Shown here: positions 27,163 to 34,580 of the stretch, one piece after another
Position numbering within the stretch: position 1 is the stretch's first letter
Layout: every line of letters begins with the position of its first letter
Assembly: GCF_030719295.1 (NCBI RefSeq)
Contig: NZ_CP120997.1
Location: 4,351,501 to 4,415,500, forward strand
Length of the DNA stretch: 64,000 bases
Source: Streptomyces sp. Mut1
GTDB taxonomy: Bacteria; Actinomycetota; Actinomycetes; Streptomycetales; Streptomycetaceae
Direction of reading: 5' to 3'
Made by a program: the position numbers and the translations under genes
Notes under the pieces: generated by a model
Databases searched by the model: none
What the model was told of the DNA's origin: nothing
The model's input: only the letters and a program-made list of their open reading frames with translations

Positions 27163-27639
27163 ATGACGTCCATGCAATGGGCGACGAGGGCTTGGCGGCC
27201 CGTGAACCGGTTCGTGCTCTGCGCAGCGGCAGCGGCGGCGGTCGCGCTGAGTGGAATCAGCCCGGCTGCTGCCGCGTCAGAGGACGTCCGAGTGACGTAC
27301 GAGAGCGCCATCAGCACCAATAGCGGCAACTCGTACGACGTGGAGATTACGGCTACGGTCACCCGGGTCGGCGATCGCTATGAGCTGAAGGGCAAAGTGA
27401 AGGCGAAGTGCTTCCACTCGTCGGGGCCGGACCAGAAATGGGGTCTGGCTTTCGGGTCCAGTGCAGAAAGCTGGCGGTATGCGGAGGGCGCCTGCGGCGA
27501 TCGAACGTGGCGGTACGAGGACATCAACGTGACCGGTCCTCTGCGCCCGGACGGGCGTGTCTACCTGCAAGCTGGTGCTTACGGTGGAAACGGGCTCGGC
27601 AGTTGGGGCTGGGGAACCCAGCGGAGCGTCTGGGTGTGA
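27163..27639 (+). CDS. Small secreted protein of unknown function
   Basis: A 158-residue protein with a signal peptide (hydrophobic FVLCAAAAAAVALSGI, cleavage near AAAA-SED). The mature part is about 120 residues, beta-rich, with two cysteines (AKCFHSSGP, EGACGDRTW) that may form a disulfide and several Trp/Gly turns at the C-terminus. GGAGG lies 5 nt before ATG 27163, a strong ribosome site. I do not recognise the family. GC is a little lower than in the core genes, and it sits in an accessory patch next to a mobile remnant. Confidence 0.7.
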   Translation: MTSMQWATRAWRPVNRFVLCAAAAAAVALSGISPAAAASEDVRVTYESAISTNSGNSYDVEITATVTRVGDRYELKGKVKAKCFHSSGPDQKWGLAFGSSAESWRYAEGACGDRTWRYEDINVTGPLRPDGRVYLQAGAYGGNGLGSWGWGTQRSVWV

Positions 27640-27818
27640 CCGCGGTCGTCTCAGCGCGACGGTGAGCGGGGGCGCCCTGCACGGCGACGCCACGCGAAAC
27701 AGACGGCCGCCGGCTTCGTGCGCGGTACCTCGCACGCTACGGGACAGCGATCGTCTGCCTCGTGTTGTGGTCACTGCCAAACCTGCCGGACGGATCACGG
27801 CAATGTCTGCTTGACAGC

Positions 27819-27853
27819 AACGGCCCCTTCGGAAGATTGCCGACGGGGCCGTT
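27819..27853 (+). terminator. Hairpin terminator
   Basis: AACGGCCCC pairs with GGGGCCGTT (27819-27827 with 27845-27853), extended inside by TTCGG/CCGA. It is 180 bp after the secreted protein gene. The rest of the 500-bp gap to 28142 holds a palindromic element and no credible gene. Confidence 0.65.
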
Positions 27854-27865
27854 ACTGCAGGCCCG

Positions 27866-27905
27866 CTAAGGGCTGTCCCGCCAGGAATTGCGGGACAGCC
27901 CTTAG
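27866..27905. mobile_element. Minimal MITE-like palindrome, CTAAGGGCTGTCCCG family
   Basis: Arms CTAAGGGCTGTCCCGC (27866-27881) and its complement (27890-27905) flank CAGGAATT. The ends and the AGGAATT motif are the same as the terminal inverted repeats of the 168-bp element at 44781-44948, so this looks like two element ends joined with the middle lost. Confidence 0.6.
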
Positions 27906-28142
27906 CTAGTGCGCGGCAGGCAACGTTCGCCCTGTCGACCACCTCGCGGAGGCGTTCGTCGGCGGCGAACAGGTACCGGACTCTGTGCGGGCGGGTGTAG
28001 GCCGCCCGCCGACGCGGCCTCGGCTTTCGGCCGGGTCCTTGTGCCGTCCGCCACGCTCGGTCCTATGCCGTCCGGGGTGAGGCTGGAGGTTGAACGGGCC
28101 GAACTCCCCAAGGCAGAGAATGACTTCGGGGCGTTCGCGTCA

Positions 28143-28691
28143 CTATGCGTTGGGGTCACGGAGGCCGACTGCGTCATGCCGCCAGAACGGCTCTGTATAG
28201 ACCAGCGTCCCCGTCATCCATGGCTCATACCCCGGGAGCCTGATGGCCTGGAAGGCACCGTCCGGGATACGCAGGGATGGCTTTCGGAAGCCGAGGTCAC
28301 CACCGGCCGCGAAGCCGAAACGCGAGTAATAGCCAGGATCGCCCTCCAGGAAGACGACGGGAACAGCTCGCTCGGCGAGGACCCCCAGTCCGTGTCGGAC
28401 CAGGGCCGAGCCGATACCGCGCTTATGGAGCTCAGGCATCACGGCCAACGGACTGAGGACTTGCACTTCGACCAGCCGCCGCGGGGCATCGAGCAGACTG
28501 CGGGTGAACATGACGTGGCCGACGACCTGCCTGTCGCGCTCGGCGACCAGCGAGAGACCGCCCTCGGGCATGATGGTGTCCCGCAGGGTATCGATCAGGT
28601 CGGCCACGACAAGGCCATGGTCACCAAACGCCTGCAGGTGAACATCCCGCACGGCCTGTCTGTCGCTCGGAAGTTCTTCGCGAAGATCCAT
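28143..28691 (-). CDS. GNAT family N-acetyltransferase
   Basis: A 182-residue acetyltransferase. It starts with MDLREELPSDRQAVRDVHLQAF, has GHVMFTRSLLD, the acetyl-CoA loop VMPELHKRGIGSALVRHGL (modified RxxGxG) and VVFLEGDPGYYSRFGFAAGGDLG, typical of the YhbS-like branch. The C-terminus ends PFWRHDAVGLRDPNA. ATG 28691 is chosen because the family starts there; the reading from 28751 adds 20 atypical residues, though neither start has a good ribosome site. The substrate is unknown. Confidence 0.78.
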   Translation of the reverse strand: MDLREELPSDRQAVRDVHLQAFGDHGLVVADLIDTLRDTIMPEGGLSLVAERDRQVVGHVMFTRSLLDAPRRLVEVQVLSPLAVMPELHKRGIGSALVRHGLGVLAERAVPVVFLEGDPGYYSRFGFAAGGDLGFRKPSLRIPDGAFQAIRLPGYEPWMTGTLVYTEPFWRHDAVGLRDPNA

Positions 28692-28768
28692 ACCCGGAGG
28701 GTAAAGACCTCTCCGGGCCGCGCGCACGCAGTTTTGGAGCCGGAAGGACACGCGGTCAGTGAGCGTTT

Positions 28769-28918
28769 TCAGCGTTGTGTCTCCAGGGTGAGGAGGGCTC
28801 TGGTGATGTCGCTCATGCGGTTGGGGCTGATGCGGGATCTGCGGAGGATCTGCCAGGGTTCCAGTCGTGCCTTACCTCGCTCGACGGGTGCACGGGCTGC
28901 GGACAGGGTCCGGTTCGC
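28769..28918 (-). pseudogene. 3' remnant of a DDE transposase gene
   Basis: The last 46 codons before the stop read ARAPVERGKARL, PWQILRRSRISPNRM and ALLTLETQR. I recognise this as the C-terminal end of Streptomyces IS5/HARBI-like DDE_Tnp_4 transposases. Upstream the frame becomes unrelated, so only the tail is left. The region to 29096 holds no other gene. Confidence 0.5.
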
Positions 28919-29096
28919 GGTCTGCTCGGTGGGTGTGGGTTCGCCGCCCGGTGCGCGGCGCTTGGCAAGTGGTGACCTGGTTGCCGGCACCGATCCGTCG
29001 CGCACTCCGACCCCGCACCGCCCCGTCACCCGATCAGCGGCCACGCTGAAATAGCCCACTGACCTCAAGGTGTGGAGCGAGTGGTTCCGGGGTCCG

Positions 29097-29921
29097 TCAG
29101 GGCTTGGGGTGGAGACCGGATCGTACGGCTTGGGCGTGGGCGCGGACCTTTTGGGCGGGGAGGGTGGGTTCCTGGTGGGTGGGGGTGCCTCGGCAGGTGC
29201 GGCATTTGCCGCCGGGTAGGGCTTCGAGGGTGCCGGGGGCTCGGCATTCGCTGCATTCGAGGGAGCGCAGGACGGTGTGGGGTTCGCGGGCTGGGGGCAG
29301 TTTGGTCTGGAGGCGTGTGGCGATGAGGGCGGCCGGGTGGTGGATGCGGTCGGGGAGGCCTGCGGTCAGGGCGTGTGTGATCTCGGCTTCGGTGGCGCCC
29401 CGGGTCAGCCATTCCGTCATCTGTGGTTCCAGGGTTACGCAGTCGCGGTGGGAGAGTGTGAGGGCGGGGGCGGTGCGGCCGAGTGCGGCGAGCAGGATGA
29501 ACGCGCGGGAGCGGGTGGTGCGTTGGGTTTCTGTTGGTACGTCGCCTCGGCTGAAGGCGGCCCACCAGGTGTCGTCGCGGGCGGTGCGGGAGAAGAATGT
29601 CCGGGTCACCCAGATCAGGTTTTCGCCGCTGGCGACGCATTCGCTGCCCCGGCGCAGGTGGCCCTCTTCCTGGAGGCGGTTGAGGGTGGTGCGGATCGCG
29701 CACTGTCCGTACGGGAGGGCTTTGGCGAGGGTCTTCACGGAGATGTCGGCGCCGTCGCGCAGTGAGTCGATGTACGAGGCGATGGCGGCGTCGCGGGGGA
29801 CGAGGTGGGTGAAGTCGGCGCTGGTACGGGGGCGCTGGTCCGGCGCGGAGCGCTTGCCGTAACCGGGGTTGGCCATCGGGTGGTCGGGCGCGGAGGCACC
29901 ACTAAACTGGCTGGCAGCCAT
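29097..29921 (-). CDS. Helix-turn-helix protein with C-terminal zinc ribbon (MarR-like)
   Basis: A 274-residue protein. After a short polar N-terminus comes a winged-helix segment (AAIASYIDSLRDGADISVKTLAKALPYGQCAIRTTLNRLQEEGHLRRG, about residues 60-110). A helical middle follows, then a C-terminal Cys4 zinc-ribbon-like motif (CSEC and CRTC about 17 residues apart). Streptomyces has many paralogs annotated as MarR-like regulators. ATG 29921 is chosen because GGAG lies 10 nt upstream; 29876 and 29981 are alternatives. No operon partner is evident. DNA binding is inferred. Confidence 0.7.
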   Translation of the reverse strand: MAASQFSGASAPDHPMANPGYGKRSAPDQRPRTSADFTHLVPRDAAIASYIDSLRDGADISVKTLAKALPYGQCAIRTTLNRLQEEGHLRRGSECVASGENLIWVTRTFFSRTARDDTWWAAFSRGDVPTETQRTTRSRAFILLAALGRTAPALTLSHRDCVTLEPQMTEWLTRGATEAEITHALTAGLPDRIHHPAALIATRLQTKLPPAREPHTVLRSLECSECRAPGTLEALPGGKCRTCRGTPTHQEPTLPAQKVRAHAQAVRSGLHPKP

Positions 29922-30127
29922 CTGATCGGTACTCCATTGCTTTCGATCGAGGTGGTCAGGCCCTTGGCGGTGCTCAAACACCGGCAGGGGCCGTCTTGGT
30001 CTGTGTCCTCGCTGAAGCTAGATCGTGACTACGGCCGGTCGCAACTCGAACGCGAAAAGTGAACCCTTGCGGGTCACGAGGGTGGGTGGGTGGGTACAGG
30101 CCCTCCCCACCATTCCGCTGAAAGAGC

Positions 30128-30156
30128 GCTCGGGGCTCGGAGCTTGAGCCCCGAGC
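30128..30156 (-). terminator. Hairpin terminator of the DUF397 operon
   Basis: A perfect 11-bp stem (30128-30138 with 30146-30156) and a 7-nt loop lie just beyond the minus-strand DUF397 stop at 30165. Confidence 0.75.
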
Positions 30157-30164
30157 CGGGGTGT

Positions 30165-30431
30165 TCAGCCGTGCTTGAGGTCGGTGACGAAGGGGTGCCA
30201 GGCGGTCGTGTGGAAGACGATGGCCGGGCCGTTGGGCACCTTGGAGTCGCGGACGGGGACGATGTCGGGGTTGCCGTCGAGGACTTCGAGGCAGTCTCCG
30301 CCGCTCGGTCCGCTGTACGAGGACTTGCGCCAGGTAGCGATCTCCACGCAGTTGCCGCCGCTGGCGCCGCTGTAGCTGGACTTGTGCCAGGTGGCCGTGG
30401 ACAGGTCGTAGTCAGAACCGCTGCGCTTCAT
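30165..30431 (-). CDS. DUF397 domain protein, copy 2
   Basis: An 88-residue protein with an internally repeated DUF397 motif: ATWHKSSYSGASGGNCVE, then TWRKSSYSGPSGGDCLEVLDG, ending VPVRDSKVPNGPAIVFHTTAWHPFV. DUF397 proteins in Streptomyces pair with XRE-type regulators (the Scr1/BldB-linked families) and are thought to act as partner or toxin-like elements. This is the downstream member of a tandem duplication, 53 bp from its twin. Because part of the regulator was copied too, its ribosome site lies within a duplicated regulator tail. Confidence 0.85.
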   Translation of the reverse strand: MKRSGSDYDLSTATWHKSSYSGASGGNCVEIATWRKSSYSGPSGGDCLEVLDGNPDIVPVRDSKVPNGPAIVFHTTAWHPFVTDLKHG

Positions 30432-30484
30432 GCTTGTAATCCTCCGCCACCGACTCGATCAGGGCCACTCGTATTGCCGGTGGT

Positions 30485-30751
30485 TCAGCCGTGCTTGAGG
30501 TCGGTGATGAAGGGGTGCCAGGCGGTCGTGTGGAAGACGATGGCCGGGCCGTTGGGCACCTTGGAGTCGCGGACGGGGACGATGTCGGCGTTGCCGTCGA
30601 GGACTTCGAGGCAGTTGCCGCCGTCGCCGCCGCTGTACGAGGACTTGCGCCAATTTGCGACCTCTACGCAGTTGCCGCCGCTGGCATCGCTGTAGCTGGA
30701 CTTGTGCCAGGTGGCCGTGGACAGGTCGTAGTCAGATCCGCTGCGCTTCAT
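30485..30751 (-). CDS. DUF397 domain protein, copy 1
   Basis: An 88-residue twin of the 30165-30431 protein, differing at a few residues (SDASGGNCVEVANWRKSSYSGGDGGNC). Its ATG lies inside the 3' end of the XRE regulator gene, a 20-bp overlap, so it is translated with the regulator. The regulator-DUF397 pair resembles many two-gene modules in Streptomyces whose function (toxin-antitoxin-like or developmental) is not settled. Confidence 0.87.
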   Translation of the reverse strand: MKRSGSDYDLSTATWHKSSYSDASGGNCVEVANWRKSSYSGGDGGNCLEVLDGNADIVPVRDSKVPNGPAIVFHTTAWHPFITDLKHG

Positions 30752-31574
30752 GCTCGTAATCCTCCGCCACCGACTCGATCAGGGCCAGGGATGCTGTCGG
30801 TGAGAGCGCGCTGGCCACGACCAGATCGTAGGTCAGTTCGTAATGCCGTACGGATGCCGGATCGTCCTGCAACTGTCCTGTGCCCAAGCCTTCCAGGTAG
30901 GCGAGCGGTGGTGCGTCGGAGAAGGCCATCAACTTGAGCGAGCCTTCGAGTGCCATGTGGGCACCTGCACAGAATGGCAGCACCTGCATGATGATTCTGT
31001 GTTGTGTCATCAGGCCCGCGATGTGGCGAAGTGCCGCTGCCATGACCTCCGGGCCGCCCACCTGTCTGCGCAGCACTGCCTCGTCCAGTACGACCCACAA
31101 CATCGGCTGTGTTGGATCGGCGAGCAGTTGGGTGCGTTCCAGGCGAGCCGCCACCAGATCGTCGATCACGCTGGCGGCGGCGGTGGGAAGTCCGCCCCGG
31201 AACACCGCCCGCGCGTACGCCTCCGTCTGCAACAGGCCCGGGATGAGCTGGGGCGCGTACTCCTTGATCGTGGTCGCTCGGGCCTCCGCCTCGGCCGCCT
31301 CCGCGAAGTGTTCCGGGTACTTGGACTTCTGTAACGCCGCGCAGTTCCGTACGAAGAAGCCGTCCGCGTCCAGGATCTCGTCAAACTTCGCCGCCTGGTC
31401 CATCTGCATCCGCCGCACCCCGGACTCCAGCTGGCCGATGAACGAGCCGCTGAGGAAGAGCGGGGCGCCCAGTTCGGTCTGGGAGAGGCCGGCTCGCTCT
31501 CTTCGGTGGCGGAGTTCCGCGCCGAGGAGGGCGCGCGGGGAGGAGGAGGGGTCGAGCTTTCTGGGACCTGGCAT
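30732..31574 (-). CDS. XRE-family helix-turn-helix regulator with DUF5753-like C-terminal domain
   Basis: A 280-residue regulator. The N-terminal Cro/C1-type helix-turn-helix is ALLGAELRHRRERAGLSQTELGAPLFLSGSFIGQLESGVRRM (about residues 15-55). The C-terminal part, with YAPQLIPGLLQTEAYARAVF, VAARLERTQLL and the WVVLDEAVLRR and QVLPFCAGAH segments, matches the DUF5753 domain. ATG 31574 follows GGGAG; 31592 is less likely. It overlaps the first DUF397 gene by 20 bp, forming the standard regulator-DUF397 cassette. Confidence 0.88.
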   Translation of the reverse strand: MPGPRKLDPSSSPRALLGAELRHRRERAGLSQTELGAPLFLSGSFIGQLESGVRRMQMDQAAKFDEILDADGFFVRNCAALQKSKYPEHFAEAAEAEARATTIKEYAPQLIPGLLQTEAYARAVFRGGLPTAAASVIDDLVAARLERTQLLADPTQPMLWVVLDEAVLRRQVGGPEVMAAALRHIAGLMTQHRIIMQVLPFCAGAHMALEGSLKLMAFSDAPPLAYLEGLGTGQLQDDPASVRHYELTYDLVVASALSPTASLALIESVAEDYEHEAQRI

Positions 31575-31687
31575 GACAACTCCCGGTTGCACACGTGCGG
31601 TTGTTGGGGCTGCACCTCTTCCAGGCTAACGAGAGAATCACCACTCTGGGTATGCATCTTCATTACTCAGCGTGGAAGGAATGGATC

Positions 31688-31930
31688 ATGACGACTACGG
31701 AACGGCGCAAAGCGGCGGCGAGCAGAGTGCGGGAGGCCGAGGAGATGGTGGCGCGGCTGAGGGAAGGGTTCGCGGGGGTCGGGGTCACGTTGCCTTCGCT
31801 GCGGGTCGACCCCGTCTCGTGCGCGAGCGACGAGACGAACGTGCTGGTCGACCTCGGGCGCTGCAACCTCGACACGGCGCTTCGGCTGTGCGGTGTGCTG
31901 GATGGGAAGGCAGCGGGCCATGGCGGGTGA
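31688..31930 (+). CDS. Small conserved Streptomyces protein
   Basis: An 80-residue protein with an N-terminal coiled helix (TTTERRKAAASRVREAEEMVARLREGFAGVG) followed by LPSLRVDPVSCAS and LVDLGRCNLDTALRLCGVL. I recognise the pattern as recurring next to XRE/DUF397 loci but know no function. GGAAGG precedes ATG 31688. Its stop overlaps the next gene by 11 bp, so the two are probably translated together. It is divergent from the XRE regulator. Confidence 0.7.
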   Translation: MTTTERRKAAASRVREAEEMVARLREGFAGVGVTLPSLRVDPVSCASDETNVLVDLGRCNLDTALRLCGVLDGKAAGHGG

Positions 31931-32162
31931 CGGAGGCGGACCGGAGGCGTGTACGCCGGAGCCGGGGTCCTTCGCCGTGGACGCGCGGGACGGGCGGGTC
32001 GGCCGGGTGATGGGGCGCGTCGGGCCGTACGTGCAGCTTCGGCCGCCGGGGGGTGGGCCGGAGTGGGACTGCCCGCCCGACTCGGTCCGGCCGGCCCCGC
32101 CGGGGGCCGTGCTGCGGGCCCGGGTGACGGAGCTGAACCGGGAGGGGAAGCTGCCTCGGTGA
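31920..32162 (+). CDS. Small conserved protein, coupled to the preceding gene
   Basis: An 80-residue, Gly/Pro/Arg-rich protein with a beta-rich core (FAVDARDGRVGRVMGRVGPYVQLRPPGGGPEWDCPPDSVRPA) resembling a small SH3-like or PRC-like barrel. ATG 31920 lies inside the previous gene. Streptomyces often carries this pair beside XRE/DUF397 modules. The function is unknown. Confidence 0.62.
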   Translation: MAGDGGGPEACTPEPGSFAVDARDGRVGRVMGRVGPYVQLRPPGGGPEWDCPPDSVRPAPPGAVLRARVTELNREGKLPR

Positions 32163-32215
32163 CCGGCCGCCGACAACGCGGCCGTCGAAAGCGCAACCGT
32201 CGATAGCCTTCGGGC

Positions 32216-33049
32216 ATGGTGACCATGAGCATGAGCATGGAGAGCGATGCCCGACTGGCCGTCAGGGCGGCCCGCGCGGGTGCGGCCGTCGTCCGCGAGA
32301 TGTACGGGGAGTCGCTGGCACGGTTCGACAAGTCGGCCGGTGACTTCGCGACGGCGGCGGACCTCGCGGCCGAGGAGGCCATACTCGGCGTGCTCCGCGC
32401 GGCCCGGCCCGAGGACGCGGTGACGGGTGAGGAGAGCGGGGCGAGCGGGGCCCCGGGCGCGGAGCGCAGGTGGCTGGTCGATCCGCTGTGCGGCACGCTG
32501 AACTACGCGGTGGGCAGCATGCTCGTCGCGGTGAACGTCGCGCTGCGGGTGGGTTCCGGGATTACGGCGGCCGCCTCCGCCGATCCGTTCAGCGGTGAGG
32601 TGTTCTGGACCGACGGCGCGCACGCGTGGGTGCGGGCGGGGGACGGGGCGGACGAGAGGCTCGTCCCGTCGGCCGGGTCGCGACTGGTCGACGTCAACCT
32701 CGATCCGCCGTTTCCGCACGCCCCCGGCTTCCGTGCGGTGGAACTGCTCGCCATGCCGGGGTTCGCTGCCGGGTTCCGGCCGCGCGTCATCTCCAGCACG
32801 CTCGCCGTTGCCTGGGTCGCCGCCGGACGCCGGGCCGCGTACGTCACCGACGGCGGCACGGGGCTGCGCCTGGACAGCGTGCACTTCGCCGCCGGGATCG
32901 CGCTCTGCGAAGCCGCCGGGTGCGTGGTGACCGGCATCGACGGCCGGCCCGTCCACACGGGCACGGGCGGCCTGGTCGTGGCGGCGGACCCGGCCACGCA
33001 CGACGCGCTGTTGGCGCTGGTCAGGGGGCTGGGACCGACCGGCGGATGA
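32216..33049 (+). CDS. Inositol monophosphatase-family protein with altered metal site
   Basis: A 277-residue protein of the IMPase/FBPase fold. The N-terminus has KSAGDFATAADLAAEEAIL and GEESG (Glu72-73, metal-binding region). The signature DP(I/L)DGT reads DPLCGT at residues 89-94, so a Cys replaces the second Asp that ligates metals and orients water. The C-terminal WDxAA motif is also replaced, by HFAAG. Either the chemistry differs or the protein is a non-catalytic relative. Several nearby ATGs make the exact start uncertain. It has no clear operon partner; the next 660 bp contain a decayed gene. Confidence 0.78.
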   Translation: MVTMSMSMESDARLAVRAARAGAAVVREMYGESLARFDKSAGDFATAADLAAEEAILGVLRAARPEDAVTGEESGASGAPGAERRWLVDPLCGTLNYAVGSMLVAVNVALRVGSGITAAASADPFSGEVFWTDGAHAWVRAGDGADERLVPSAGSRLVDVNLDPPFPHAPGFRAVELLAMPGFAAGFRPRVISSTLAVAWVAAGRRAAYVTDGGTGLRLDSVHFAAGIALCEAAGCVVTGIDGRPVHTGTGGLVVAADPATHDALLALVRGLGPTGG

Positions 33050-33640
33050 GCCAGGCCCCGGCGCGCGGCCGGGAAGCCCGCGCGGTGGCCGGTGCGCCGC
33101 TCACCCGATCGTGGGACGCTGAGGAGAGCGGCCCCGCGCCGCGAAACGACGCCTCGGCACGACGGAGGGAGTTCCGGGACTTTGCGTCGCTGTGAAGCAG
33201 GTAATTGCGCCAGGCGCCCAACTCCTCGAAGAACGTGCGATGTTCCTTCGGGAGGCCGGACTTGTCGTCACGGTCGAGGCTGGAGGCCGCGTTGCGCAGG
33301 CCACACCAACGGTCGATCCAGGTGCCGCTGGGTGTGACGTCAGCCTGCAGGAAAACCCAGTTGGCGTACCCTTCAGCAGCCCCCTGGGCCAGGACCAATG
33401 TCGCGATCACAGCATCCCGCCCGCGCTGCTTGCGCTTCGTGCCCGAGCTGCCCGCTGCCTACTCCTGCTCCGTTTCTCGGCAAACCGCTGTGCCGCAAGC
33501 GACCGCGCCCTGGCCTGTCGGAAAAGCGCCTGGCGGCCGTCGTATCGGTGTGTTGTCACGGCGGCAATAGTCTCAGCCGCATCCGCCACAGCCACCGGTA
33601 CGGCCTGCGACATTGCTGCCGCTGTTGGGATTCCCCAGCC
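33021..33640 (-). pseudogene. Decayed gene for a HEPN-like protein
   Basis: Two overlapping minus-strand frames, meeting as GTGA at 33407-33410, read like one broken protein. The downstream frame (33410-33021) has AEGYANWVFLQADVTPSGTWIDRWCGLRN and EELGAWRNYLLHSDAKSRNSL. RNYLLH fits the RNxxxH HEPN ribonuclease motif. Past about residue 90 the frame runs into the antisense of the IMPase gene. The upstream frame (from about 33640) has a helical Arg-rich stretch. A frameshift near 33440-33460 and a truncated 3' end would explain the layout. Two genuine small genes are the alternative. Confidence 0.4.
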
Positions 33641-33707
33641 GGGGATGGCGATGGCCTGGTAGGTGTGGAGGCGGCGGGACCGGATCCTTCTTGCGGATGG
33701 GGCGGGC

Positions 33708-34580
33708 ATGGCGCGGGTGGTGTGTGTGCATGGGATTGGGCAGCAGGTGCAGGGGGAGGACCGGCTGCGGTCCGCGTGGTGGCCGGCGTTGAGCGACGGG
33801 CTGCGGCGGGCCGGGGCGGAGGGCCTGGTGACGGAGGCGGATGTGGTGGTGGCCTTCTACGGGGATCTGTTCCGTCCGGCCGGGCAGTTCCTCGCCGCCG
33901 GTGATCCGCCCTACACCGCGGCGGACGTCGCGGAGGGCTTCGAGCGGGAGCTGCTGGCCGCGTGGTGGCGGGCCGCGGCCGAGGTCGATGCGGAGGTGGT
34001 GTCGCCGGCCGCCGAGGACACGTTGGTGGCGACCCCGCGGTCGGTGCAGGCGGCTCTGCGGGCTCTGTCGGGGTCGAAGTTCTTCGCGGACCTTGCGCTG
34101 CGGGCGATGGTCGCGGACCTCAAGCAGGTACGCGCCTATCTGACGGACCCGCGGACGCGCGAGGAGGCACGCGGCCGGGTCACGGCCCTCATCGGTGCGG
34201 ACACCCGCGTCGTGGTGGCGCACTCGCTCGGCTCGGTGGTCGCCTACGAGGCACTGTGCGCGCTGCCGGGCCACGGGGTGCGGGCGCTGGTGACGATCGG
34301 CTCGCCGCTGGGCATCCCCCACCTCGTCGTCCACCGCTTGCAACCCGCCCCCACCGGCACGGGCACGGCGGTGCGCGGAGCCTGGCCGGGCGGCGAGGGC
34401 CTGGTGTGGACGAACCTGGCCGCCACCGGCGATGTCGTCGCGCTGGTGAAGGACCTGCGCCCCGTCTTCGGCCAGCAGGTTCGTTCGGCGCTGCTGTCCA
34501 ACGGTGCGCACGCACACGACGCGACCGCCTACCTCACCGATGCGCTGTGCGGGCAGGCGATCGCCGAGGGCCTGACGTGA
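33708..34580 (+). CDS. Alpha/beta-hydrolase (lipase-like), partner of the caspase-STAND gene
   Basis: A 290-residue cytosolic alpha/beta-hydrolase. It begins MARVVCVHGIGQQ (HG oxyanion strand), and the nucleophile elbow is VVVAHSLGSVVAYEAL (AHSLGS, about residue 170). A late NGAHAHDATAYL provides a candidate catalytic His, with an Asp in TIGSPLGIP-linked strands. No signal or membrane segment is seen. Its stop overlaps the GTG of the next gene by four bases (GTGA), so the two proteins are made together. Esterase or lipase modules are known effectors in bacterial conflict systems; here it is either that effector or a substrate of the neighbouring caspase domain (inference). Confidence 0.82.
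   Translation: MARVVCVHGIGQQVQGEDRLRSAWWPALSDGLRRAGAEGLVTEADVVVAFYGDLFRPAGQFLAAGDPPYTAADVAEGFERELLAAWWRAAAEVDAEVVSPAAEDTLVATPRSVQAALRALSGSKFFADLALRAMVADLKQVRAYLTDPRTREEARGRVTALIGADTRVVVAHSLGSVVAYEALCALPGHGVRALVTIGSPLGIPHLVVHRLQPAPTGTGTAVRGAWPGGEGLVWTNLAATGDVVALVKDLRPVFGQQVRSALLSNGAHAHDATAYLTDALCGQAIAEGLT

Larger units (their letters stand above)
30164..30787. repeat. Tandem duplication, 320-bp period, of a DUF397 gene plus the regulator 3' end
   Basis: 30164-30467 and 30484-30787 are nearly identical. Each copy contains a whole DUF397 gene and about 35 bp of the upstream regulator's coding end, so the duplication breakpoint lies inside the XRE gene. A 16-bp unique segment separates the copies. 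Confidence 0.85.

Noticed and set aside
33192..33662. Plus-strand 156-codon frame between the IMPase and hydrolase genes
   Set aside because: It has no ribosome site and no family-like segments. The minus strand of the same region reads more like protein (HEPN-like fragment).
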